Made by a program: the position numbers and the translations under genes. The notes beneath the pieces are model-generated. The model had not been told where the DNA came from. It did no database searches and was given only the letters and a program-made list of their open reading frames with translations. A DNA stretch of 47,180 bases, from positions 1-47,180 of the forward strand of contig CAJTSQ010000016.1 of NCBI GenBank assembly GCA_910578735.1, given 5' to 3'. Source of the DNA: an uncultured Oscillospiraceae bacterium (GTDB lineage Bacteria > Bacillota > Clostridia > Oscillospirales > Oscillospiraceae). Of the stretch, positions 23,630 to 30,923 are shown one piece after another; the first letter of the stretch is position 1, and each line of letters begins with the position of its first letter.

Positions 23630-24848
23630 AGCTCAGGGACTCCTCTCCACGATTGGTCAAGCCGTGTTCCGGCAGCGTATCCTCAAAAGTCATGGCGCAC
23701 ATCATCATGATATTGAGATACGGCTTGAAGGTATAGAAGGTGAGCGACATGGCAAACGCCATAATCGCAGTCAATGCACAGGCGTAAAGCGGCTGCCTGA
23801 CCGCATTTCTGCCAAAGCAGGCCGCTATCAGGATTAAAAACAGCAGCAGCCCGATCATCCCCTGGTCGTTGAACACCTGAAGGAAGGTATTGTGGGCCAC
23901 GCCGTTGGCAAACCCCGCGCCGTAGAGAATCTCATAGGTAGAATTTACCCCCGAGCCCCAGATCATCCGGGAGGGGGAGCGCATTGTGTAGTTCACCAGA
24001 TAGCGCCAGATATCAAAGCGGCCGGTCGCGCCGTCTGACAGCACCGAGGCCAGGGAATACCGCTGCATCAAATCCTCCGGCAGGCTGGGCACCACTACCG
24101 TAAACACCAGGAATATCACAGCCGCCCCGGCCAGCACTACCGCCAGCCGCATGCGGATGCTCTTGATTCCGAACAGACCATAGGCGGCCAGCCCGCATAA
24201 CACGCCGATCAGCCCTCCCCGCGAGCCCGTGCGCAGGATCGAGTAGAAGGACAGGATCAGGACCAGAAGGTAGGCCGGGTAGAACCGCCGCCGCTCTAAA
24301 AACCGCTTTACGCTGATCAGCATCGCCATGATAAAGTAGGAGCAGAAATGGTTTTGGTCCTCTTCATAGCCCAGAATACGGACCACAATCCGGCTCTCAG
24401 TAGCGCTGAGCACCTCCTTGGAGTTTAACGCCGCGATGATGCACACCAGGCCCACAACAAGCCAGGCCGACTCGATCCACTCCCTCTCCCGCCGGTTGTA
24501 GATGCGTATGCTCACCATCGCCAGCATCATCAACCCCAGCACCATATCCCGGGTGGTGACGTAGGCCCGATCAGTGCGGTAGGTGATCAGCTGGGAGACG
24601 GTATACAGGATATACAGTGTATAGAGCAGATGGACATAATTTAATGTAAACGAGACCTTCCCGCTGAGGATCCTCAGCCCCAGCAGAGCTACAATGGGCA
24701 CCGTCATCACCTTCAGCAGTGAGCCAAAGGGCGTGGTCACCACGGTGAACGGAAGGAGTGTAAAATATAGGCAGGCCAGCAGGCAGTCGATACGGACCGG
24801 CTCCCCGCTGTGCTCCGGTTTCTCTCTGGTCGCCAGCTTAGATGCCAT
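23622..24848 (-). CDS. O-antigen polymerase/ligase-like protein (Wzy)
   Basis: ~408 residues from ATG 24848, chosen because GAGG sits 8 bases upstream; a TTG at 24866 lies in that site. About ten to twelve transmembrane segments are visible, with a large loop near residues 250-300 (VPSLPEDLMQRYSLASVLSD ... GRFDIWRYLV). This layout, with VAHNTFLQVFNDQGMIGLLL near the end, is typical of the O-antigen ligase/polymerase family (Wzy_C). The conserved H-N-x-F-L motif is present. It should join lipid-linked repeat units on the outer face of the membrane. It sits beside the two Wzz-like genes, as expected for a Wzx/Wzy-dependent pathway. Confidence 0.9.
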   Translation of the reverse strand: MASKLATREKPEHSGEPVRIDCLLACLYFTLLPFTVVTTPFGSLLKVMTVPIVALLGLRILSGKVSFTLNYVHLLYTLYILYTVSQLITYRTDRAYVTTRDMVLGLMMLAMVSIRIYNRREREWIESAWLVVGLVCIIAALNSKEVLSATESRIVVRILGYEEDQNHFCSYFIMAMLISVKRFLERRRFYPAYLLVLILSFYSILRTGSRGGLIGVLCGLAAYGLFGIKSIRMRLAVVLAGAAVIFLVFTVVVPSLPEDLMQRYSLASVLSDGATGRFDIWRYLVNYTMRSPSRMIWGSGVNSTYEILYGAGFANGVAHNTFLQVFNDQGMIGLLLFLILIAACFGRNAVRQPLYACALTAIMAFAMSLTFYTFKPYLNIMMMCAMTFEDTLPEHGLTNRGEESLSYV

Positions 24849-24891
24849 CTGTGTTTCCTCTTCCAAACGCCGGGCGGCGGGAAGGGTGCGC

Positions 24892-25707
24892 TCACCTTCT
24901 CATCCGCCGGATTTTATTTCCTGTCAGCCTCAAGGGGCGAAGCGCGGCCCTCAGCCGCCAAAGGGGAGTGTCCATCCCCCACCGGGGCAGCAGGCGCAGG
25001 ATTTCCCCTGTCAGCAAGAAATTGCACCGATACTTCTGCCAGAGCGCCAGGCCGCGCCCGGTCAGGCTGTCTCTGTGCTGGTAATAGCAGTAGAAGGCCT
25101 GAGGACACAGCAGGACCCGGCCAGCCTTGGTATAGACCTGAAGGGAGAAGGCGGCGTCCTCCGCCGTTTTGAAACGGACCGGGAACCGTATATCTTCGAC
25201 TATCTCTCGCTTGATTACCGCTCCCCACACACTGTTCAGCGCAAACCCACAGATGAAATGGGGGTATATCAGCCGGGGAAAGTCCTCCTTTTCCACCAGG
25301 CCGGCCTGAAAGCTCCGGCTCTGGGGCAGCTTCTCCCGCCCGTCCGGAAACACCCGGACATAGGAGAAACGGACGATATCCGCCTCCGTCTCCCTCTGCA
25401 GCTCTAATATGCTCCTCAGCGCCCCCTCCGGATACCAGTCGTCCGCATCGCAGAAGGTAATCAGTTCTCCCCGGGCCGTATCCAGCCCCAGGTTCCGGGC
25501 CAAGGAGACGCTCCCGCCGTTTCGGGCCCGGGTTACAACCCGAATTTGTCCTCCGTAGGCAGCCAGGAGGGTGGGCGTGCGGTCGGTGGAGCCGTCATCC
25601 ACCACTACCACCTCCGCACCGACCCCCTGAGACAGGATGGAGCGCAGGCACCGGTCGATATACCGCTCCGCATTATACGCGGCAACGATGACAGACAGGC
25701 TCCTCAT
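24892..25707 (-). CDS. Family 2 glycosyltransferase
   Basis: 271 residues with the full GT-A signature: LSVIVAAYNAERYIDRCLRS, VVVVDDGSTDRTPTLLAAYG, NGGSVSLARNLGLDTARGEL and the metal-binding FCDADDWYPEG. The acceptor-side KTAEDAAFSLQVY supplies the ED motif. The C-terminus is basic. Its ATG overlaps the stop codon of the sugar transferase gene (ATGA at 25704-25707), so it is translated with it, and it likely adds the second sugar of the repeat unit. The sugar is not known. Confidence 0.92.
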   Translation of the reverse strand: MRSLSVIVAAYNAERYIDRCLRSILSQGVGAEVVVVDDGSTDRTPTLLAAYGGQIRVVTRARNGGSVSLARNLGLDTARGELITFCDADDWYPEGALRSILELQRETEADIVRFSYVRVFPDGREKLPQSRSFQAGLVEKEDFPRLIYPHFICGFALNSVWGAVIKREIVEDIRFPVRFKTAEDAAFSLQVYTKAGRVLLCPQAFYCYYQHRDSLTGRGLALWQKYRCNFLLTGEILRLLPRWGMDTPLWRLRAALRPLRLTGNKIRRMRR

Positions 25708-26798
25708 ACTCTCATATCCCGCTGGGCGTCCTCCGCGGCCGGTATCTCCCTGCCCGAGACCAGCCGGGCGTCCTCCGCCCGGACCCCTGCCGGCATCTCC
25801 TTCAGCAGTACTACCAGGACCGTCTGAATCAGCAGCTTGATATCCAGCCAGAGGGAAAAACAGTCGATGTACAGGCGGTCCAACATGATTTTATCCTCCG
25901 TCCTGGTGTCGTACCCGCCATACACCTGGGCCAGGCCGGTCAAGCCCGCCTTGACCAAATACCGCTCCTCATAGTGCTCAACCGTATGCCGGTACTCATC
26001 AGCGTAAACCGGCCGCTCGGGGCGCGGGCCAACAAAGGACATCTCCCCCAGCAGGATGTTTACCAGTTGTGGCAGCTCGTCCAGATGGAGCCGCCGCAGA
26101 AAGCGGCCTGAACGGGTGATCCGCTGATCGTTTTCTGTGGCCAGCTGGGCCCCGCGCCACTCCGCGTTTTGGACCATGGTGCGAAACTTCAGGATGGCAA
26201 AGGTTTTTTTGCGGTGTGTGTACCGCACCTGCCGGTAGAATACCGGTCCTGGGGAATCCAGCTTCACAACGGCCGCGATTGCCACAAAGAGAGGCGCGAG
26301 CAGAATCAGGCTGAACAGCGCGGCCAGCCGGTCAAATATCTGCTTTACCGCCCGGTCCAGGGGCCTGTACGGGCGCCTCCTCTGCCGCGCGGAGAGGCCC
26401 TCCCACACCGAGCCCCGGACCGCCTGGTCCTTCCGGCCGCGCCAGCGCAGCAGCAGACACCGGCTCAACAGCATGGGACAAAAACAGACTGCAAGGGCCA
26501 TCACGCCCTGGGCGATGACTGCGGGAGGGCAGTGTGCCAGCCACAGGACTGGAGCGGCGGCCAGCGTGGCCAGGGACAGTCCCACTGCCAGAGTGAGGGG
26601 CTGGCGCTTTCGTTGGACAGCGTATGGAAACAGCTCATTATAGGAATCGAGGATGTACAGCAAAGTGACCACAATCAGGGCGCTTATGGGAGGCAGCCGT
26701 GTCACCTCGGGAAAGACTGTCCGCCCCATGGCCCAGAATATGAACACTATGCCGGCGGCATCCAGCGGCACATTACAGATACAGCCAATTTGATCCAT
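25704..26798 (-). CDS. Undecaprenyl-phosphate sugar-1-phosphate transferase (WcaJ/WbaP-type)
   Basis: 364 residues. Four N-terminal transmembrane segments (~1-115) precede a short linker. A fifth hydrophobic segment (RLAALFSLILLAPLFVAIAA) then leads into the bacterial sugar transferase domain with KLDSPGPVFYRQVRYTH, LKFRTM, RRLHLDELPQLVNILLGEMS, FVGPRPERPV and KAGLTGLAQV. These are the signature motifs of polyprenyl-phosphate hexose-1-phosphate transferases, including the catalytic DE-x3-x2-N region. It should start repeat-unit synthesis by moving a hexose-1-phosphate to undecaprenyl phosphate. The N-terminal membrane part is shorter than in WcaJ. It is the first enzyme gene of the pathway, right after the regulatory fusion gene. 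Confidence 0.93.
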   Translation of the reverse strand: MDQIGCICNVPLDAAGIVFIFWAMGRTVFPEVTRLPPISALIVVTLLYILDSYNELFPYAVQRKRQPLTLAVGLSLATLAAAPVLWLAHCPPAVIAQGVMALAVCFCPMLLSRCLLLRWRGRKDQAVRGSVWEGLSARQRRRPYRPLDRAVKQIFDRLAALFSLILLAPLFVAIAAVVKLDSPGPVFYRQVRYTHRKKTFAILKFRTMVQNAEWRGAQLATENDQRITRSGRFLRRLHLDELPQLVNILLGEMSFVGPRPERPVYADEYRHTVEHYEERYLVKAGLTGLAQVYGGYDTRTEDKIMLDRLYIDCFSLWLDIKLLIQTVLVVLLKEMPAGVRAEDARLVSGREIPAAEDAQRDMRV

Positions 26799-26816
26799 CG
26801 GTATCCATATCCCCTT

Positions 26817-29060
26817 CTATCCTCCGGCTGTGAGCGCATGGTCTGAGCTTCGCGCAAGTCGCTCATGCAGAAGACGGTCAAAGTCCTCCTCGTTGAGCGG
26901 CCTGCAAAAGTAGAAGCCCTGCAGCATATCGCAGTCCACCTGCATGGCGGTTTTCAGATGCTCCGGCCGCTCCACTCCACTGCAAATAATTTTGGCGCCT
27001 ATCCCCCTGCCCAGACCGACTATGCTGTCCAACACCGCCCGTCCCATCGGGTCGTCACTGCTCTGAATGATGCTGCGGTCCAGCTTGATATAATCGGGAC
27101 AGAGTTTGGGCAGATCGCCCAGGGACACAATCCCCTGGCCAAAGTTGTCCAGACACAGCTTAAATCCGGCGCGCTTCAGCCGCGCCACATTTTCCCGGAA
27201 GATCTCCCAGTCCAATCCGGCGTAGTTCTGCCCTGTTTCGATCACGATGTCGCTGTTCACAGCGCCGGCCTGCGCGGCGATCTGGATCATATCTTCCGCC
27301 GAATTCTCCTGGGCCAGCGTACTCTCGTCAAACTTGCAGGACACAATCAACCCTCTGGAAGCCTGCTTCACAGACCACTCACAGCAGCGCTTAAACACAT
27401 ACATGTCGAACTTGGCGCACAGCCGTTCCTTTTTGATCACATCCAAAAACTTGCCGGGGGTCACGCCCTGCACGTTTTTGTCCCTCAGCCTGGTCAGCAT
27501 CTCGCAGCCCAGCACCCTGCCTGAGCAGGTATCGATCATGGGGTGATAAACTTGATAAAAATCGTCGCTGTCAATAAAAATCTCAATGTTTCGTACAATG
27601 TTGTCATTCTCTAAAATGAATCGCAGGCGCTTTTTATCCGCCAGCAGATACTTTTCGCCGTTGGTCTTCGCCACGCGGGACGCCTTCTTCGCGTAGCCCG
27701 CCGCCTTTGAAAAATCAATGTCCCGTTCGTCCGCAGTGAAACCGCCGATATAGAACTCAATCTTCTTAAAGCCCCGGCGCTCTGCATGGAGGAAATGATT
27801 GCAGAAGCTCTCAATCGCGCTCAACGACGCGTCTGTGGCAATGATATAGTTGTTGCCGTCCACCCGGGCCGCCTCCCCGTGACCCCGGCCACACAGGTCA
27901 AACACCTCCCGTTCTACCCGGTCCTGGATATATTCCAGGTCCTTCTGCCCCGTCATAATACGCAGATTCTCTAAGAAAAGATTGATGTAGATGACGGAAC
28001 ACGACCGCTGATCGTGACGGGTCATGCGTTTGGTGTAATATTTCTTGACGTCAGGCACGCTTCCCAGCAGGGTGGAACTCTGCTCATTGCTGTTTACCAG
28101 CCCCCAGAAGGTAAGCAGCAGGCAGATGACCATAACCAGAGCCATGCCCAGTGCGATCCAGTTAAAGGTTTTTGTATTGTCCAGCGACAGGCCGCCGCCC
28201 GCTCCTCCGGAGGCGGTTCTCTGGAGTGTGATCTCCACGATCTCCGGCGGGTTAAATATCCTGGGCTTCTCTGGGTTTGCGTCACAGCCCCGGCTCACGA
28301 TCATCGTCGTGTCCATCTCGGTATACACGCCCGCGGTATAGTCGGGGAACAGCTCCCCCTGGCGGCCCAGCACGCCCCCCACAAAGGGCAGACGGAGAAG
28401 CCCGCCGTGCATGTGGCCGGACAGGACCAGGTCGACAGGCAGGTCGTGGATTTCCGGAAAGACATTCGCCCGATGATAGGCCAGGATATTGACGGTATCC
28501 TCCCGCACATTCTCCTGGACCGTATTATGGATATTCTGGATGGTTTCGCCATCAACGGTTTCGCCGGGCACATCCTCCACCCCGATGATCCGTATCTGCT
28601 CCTCATCGCGAACGATATCCACGCCCGCATCCAGCAGCACCTCAGCCCCGGAATGCTCCAGCTGCTGCCGGAACTGCTCTCGCTGCTCAAAGCCGTTAGC
28701 GGCCTCGTGATTCCCAAAAATCACATAGACCGGGATGCGGTCAGACTGGGAGGCGATGATTTTCAACACGTGACTCAGGTCGCTGCTGGGCTTTTGGATC
28801 ATATCTCCGTCAAACAGCAGCAGGTCGGGCTGGGACTGATTGAGCAAAGCAATAAATTGATCTGTATGCGGCGAATTGTGAATGTCTGAAATCACCGCAA
28901 TCCGATAGCCGTCGAAGACCCTGGGCAGCTTCTCATTCTGGTAGCTGTATCGTGTCAAATAGACCTTTTGATTGATGTAGTAATTAACTCCCAATGAAAC
29001 TCCCGCTATCAGGAGCAGTATGAAAAAAAGGAGCACTATTCGCCGTATTACCCGTTTCAT
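26817..29060 (-). CDS. Membrane fusion: extracellular metallophosphoesterase with cytoplasmic degenerate GGDEF-EAL module
   Basis: 747 residues from ATG 29060, with AAAGGGTG 7 bases upstream. The basic start MKRVIRR and helix 8-28 place the next region outside. Residues ~52-275 are a calcineurin-like (YkuE-type) metallophosphoesterase with all metal motifs: DIH 59-61, GD 85-86, GNHE 116-119, H196 and GHMHGG 215-220. A second helix (301-322) returns to the cytoplasm. Residues ~345-475 resemble a GGDEF domain in which the signature reads DGNNY (401-405). Residues ~485-735 are an EAL domain keeping E520 (EML), K659 (KLD) and E697, but with K576 in place of the metal-binding Asn and D638-N639 in place of Asp-Asp. 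The phosphoesterase thus looks active and the EAL part likely binds without cutting. It is the first gene of the polysaccharide operon. Confidence 0.88.
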   Translation of the reverse strand: MKRVIRRIVLLFFILLLIAGVSLGVNYYINQKVYLTRYSYQNEKLPRVFDGYRIAVISDIHNSPHTDQFIALLNQSQPDLLLFDGDMIQKPSSDLSHVLKIIASQSDRIPVYVIFGNHEAANGFEQREQFRQQLEHSGAEVLLDAGVDIVRDEEQIRIIGVEDVPGETVDGETIQNIHNTVQENVREDTVNILAYHRANVFPEIHDLPVDLVLSGHMHGGLLRLPFVGGVLGRQGELFPDYTAGVYTEMDTTMIVSRGCDANPEKPRIFNPPEIVEITLQRTASGGAGGGLSLDNTKTFNWIALGMALVMVICLLLTFWGLVNSNEQSSTLLGSVPDVKKYYTKRMTRHDQRSCSVIYINLFLENLRIMTGQKDLEYIQDRVEREVFDLCGRGHGEAARVDGNNYIIATDASLSAIESFCNHFLHAERRGFKKIEFYIGGFTADERDIDFSKAAGYAKKASRVAKTNGEKYLLADKKRLRFILENDNIVRNIEIFIDSDDFYQVYHPMIDTCSGRVLGCEMLTRLRDKNVQGVTPGKFLDVIKKERLCAKFDMYVFKRCCEWSVKQASRGLIVSCKFDESTLAQENSAEDMIQIAAQAGAVNSDIVIETGQNYAGLDWEIFRENVARLKRAGFKLCLDNFGQGIVSLGDLPKLCPDYIKLDRSIIQSSDDPMGRAVLDSIVGLGRGIGAKIICSGVERPEHLKTAMQVDCDMLQGFYFCRPLNEEDFDRLLHERLARSSDHALTAGG

Positions 29061-29158
29061 CAAAATTCACCCTTTCTATTCCATACTCATTATCTCCCTG
29101 CGGCCTGTTCGGGATCGCACCGCATGTGGCCGACCAGCAGACACGGTTTTTTAGATGC

Positions 29159-29211
29159 AAAAAGACACCTACCACCTCAGGTCAATTCCCCAAGGCAGGT
29201 AAGTGTCTTTT
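29159..29211 (-). terminator. Terminator-like hairpin in the leader of the polysaccharide operon (possible attenuator)
   Basis: On the minus strand the arm AAAAGACACTTACC (29211-29198) pairs with GGTAGGTGTCTTTT (29173-29160), giving a 14-bp stem with one G-U pair. The loop is ~24 bases and a five-base T run ends the arm. It lies ~95 bases after the predicted start of transcription and ~100 bases before the first gene. It could end most transcripts unless antiterminated, or define a ~150-nt RNA of its own. The plus strand also has a T-rich run beyond the stem, but no gene reads into it. Confidence 0.65.
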
Positions 29212-29255
29212 ATTATTTAAGGGTACAGATTTTAGCGCAGGACAAAGGCGCACAG

Positions 29256-29310
29256 CTGTGCTGTGCTGTGCTGTGCTGTGCTGTGCTGTGCTGTGCTGTG
29301 CTGTGCTGTG
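29256..29310. repeat. Eleven perfect copies of CTGTG (pentanucleotide microsatellite)
   Basis: 55 bases of uninterrupted 5-base repeat. On the operon strand it reads (CACAG)11 and begins two bases after the -10 box of a consensus promoter, so transcription should start inside it. Such repeats change copy number by slipped-strand mispairing. Confidence 0.98.
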
Positions 29311-29312
29311 AA

Positions 29313-29341
29313 ATTATATCATAAAACTCCATTTTTGTCAA
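29313..29341 (-). promoter_or_regulatory. Perfect consensus promoter of the polysaccharide operon
   Basis: TTGACA (29341-29336), 17 bases, TATAAT (29318-29313) on the minus strand. No other good promoter was found between it and the first gene, so it is probably the operon promoter, with a ~245-base leader. Confidence 0.85.
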
Positions 29342-29631
29342 TCCTTTTGTCGCCTTTATTCATGTTTTGAGCCTATTTTCTCACTGCCAAGACGCCGGGC
29401 CGAAAATAAAAAGGCCTCTCTTATGTCCGGCTCTCCAGATTTTTTGAGAACATCATAACATAACCGCTCCTATTGTGCAAGACCTTTTTTGACTTCCGGC
29501 ACTTCCATTCCTTCCAGGTGCTTGCCGCAGTTTATATTAGCAAAAATCACAAAAAAATGGATCTGTCAGCCCTAATTGACCCTGAACAGGCCTGAATAGG
29601 CACCTCTCTCTCAGCAAGCTGTCCGGGCACA
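29342..29631. other. Intergenic stretch upstream of the operon promoter
   Basis: ~290 A/T-richer bases with no convincing reading frame, RNA gene or second promoter. It may hold binding sites for regulators of the strong promoter at 29313-29341, but none could be recognised. Confidence 0.5.
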
Positions 29632-29667
29632 AAAACAGCACTGAGCCAGCGGCCGCAGTGCTGTTTC
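29632..29667 (-). terminator. Terminator of the DUF4317 gene
   Basis: 11-bp stem AAACAGCACTG / CAGTGCTGTTT, followed on the minus strand by TTTTTGTG, about 40 bases past the stop codon. It isolates the gene from the polysaccharide operon promoter. Confidence 0.85.
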
Positions 29668-29704
29668 TTTTATACTGTTTCAATATCCGCCCGGCCCGAA
29701 TCTG

Positions 29705-30847
29705 TCACGTCTGTTCCGCAGTGATTCGAACGGCCAGTCCATTCACCTCCACCGACTCCTCGGCTGGGATCAGGATGTACTTTCTGCCGTCGATCATCCG
29801 GGTCTCCACCAGGTAGCTGTTCTCCGGCGGGAGGGACAGGGTGGCCTGGGTGGTTTTGACCTCAAACCGGCCGGCATCAATCAGGTTGGCCGGACTCAAG
29901 CCGGCATCCGTGCCGAACTGTTCGTCACATCTGCGGCGGAACTCCTCCACCCGCTCCGGCTCCACGCCGCAGTCCTGAAGGATTCCCCCCACCTCCCGGG
30001 CTGTCAGGACCAGGGGCTCCGGGTCTTTGCTCTCCTTGTGCTGGACAATCCGGTCGGTAAGCCGCTCATGGACCGCCTGGACCACATCCAGGCGGAAGGA
30101 CTCCTCCAGTGCGTCCGCCAGAGCGCTCTGGAAGGTCTCCCTCTGCTCCCCTGCGGACATGGGGGGCTCTGTGTGAAAGACCGCATCGATAAACTCCTGG
30201 TGCAGTTCGTCCGGCCGGCGGGAGTAAAACAGGGCGTTATAGATGTTGGCCGTCCGGCTGTCAAAGGCTGGAAACAGGAAGCCCAGCTCCGGGGGCGACA
30301 CGGTCTGGCTCGCCGCGCAGTGGAACTCGTTGTCTCCAGGGTAGTAGTTCAGCTCCGGCCTGCCCAGCTTTAAGGGACAGACCCCGCACAGGAAGTAGGA
30401 GAATACCTCCTCGGAGGCGTCCTCCTGAACCTCGCCGTCCCTCCCCCGATGGGGCACGTCGTAGTCGTCCTGGGCCAGCAGGAGCAGATAGCTGGCCCCG
30501 CCCATGTCCAGACTGTCAATGACCTTCCGGTAGAAGGTCTGGCGGACCGCTCCGTCCTTCAGCCCGCTGGCCCGCAGGGCGGACAGCAGCCTGTGCTCCT
30601 CACTGTCCATCACCTGCCGGGTGGAAAACACGATGTCGATCAGGTTTTTTCCCAGGGCACCGGACAGGACTTTTTTCAGCAGACCCAGATACTGCTCTGC
30701 CTCCTCCTGGGGCATGGGGCCCAGGGACTCGTCCAGGTCGGAGACGATTTCTCTGTTGGCGTTGACAAAACAGCCGTAAATCCGGCTCACCGCGTTCTTC
30801 TCCGGCCGCCACCGGCGGCGCAGCTCGCTGACTTCTTTTTGATTCAT
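29705..30847 (-). CDS. DUF4317 family protein
   Basis: 380 residues from ATG 30847 (AAAGGAG upstream); codons further upstream in the frame are not preceded by a site. The opening MNQKEVSELRRRWRPEKNAV, followed by YGCFVNANREIVSDLDESLG and MPQEEAEQYLGLLKKVLSGA, matches DUF4317. That family is widespread in Firmicutes and has no known function. No transmembrane segment or signal peptide is present, so the protein is probably cytoplasmic. A central region (YLLLLAQDDYDVPHRGRDGE) and a basic-acidic C-terminus carry no recognisable catalytic motif. It is flanked by the guaB terminator on one side and its own terminator on the other, so it seems to be transcribed alone. Confidence 0.85.
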   Translation of the reverse strand: MNQKEVSELRRRWRPEKNAVSRIYGCFVNANREIVSDLDESLGPMPQEEAEQYLGLLKKVLSGALGKNLIDIVFSTRQVMDSEEHRLLSALRASGLKDGAVRQTFYRKVIDSLDMGGASYLLLLAQDDYDVPHRGRDGEVQEDASEEVFSYFLCGVCPLKLGRPELNYYPGDNEFHCAASQTVSPPELGFLFPAFDSRTANIYNALFYSRRPDELHQEFIDAVFHTEPPMSAGEQRETFQSALADALEESFRLDVVQAVHERLTDRIVQHKESKDPEPLVLTAREVGGILQDCGVEPERVEEFRRRCDEQFGTDAGLSPANLIDAGRFEVKTTQATLSLPPENSYLVETRMIDGRKYILIPAEESVEVNGLAVRITAEQT

Positions 30848-30879
30848 ACCGTTTCTCCTTTGTGCATTACCATTTTGGC

Positions 30880-30916
30880 AAAAAAAGCCCGGGGCAATGA
30901 CCAATCGCCTCGGGCT
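30880..30916 (-). terminator. Terminator of guaB
   Basis: On the minus strand AGCCCGAGGC and GCCCCGGGCT pair (one mismatch) around an 11-base loop and are followed by seven or more T. It lies 8 bases past the guaB stop codon. Confidence 0.88.
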
Positions 30917-30923
30917 CTCTCTA

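Noticed and set aside
28984..29175. Small minus-strand reading frame in the operon leader.
   Set aside because: No ribosome binding site or recognisable sequence; it crosses the attenuator hairpin's end and overlaps the fusion gene start.
29251..29310. Repeat that might be taken for a CRISPR array.
   Set aside because: The unit is only 5 bases, without spacers; it is a microsatellite.
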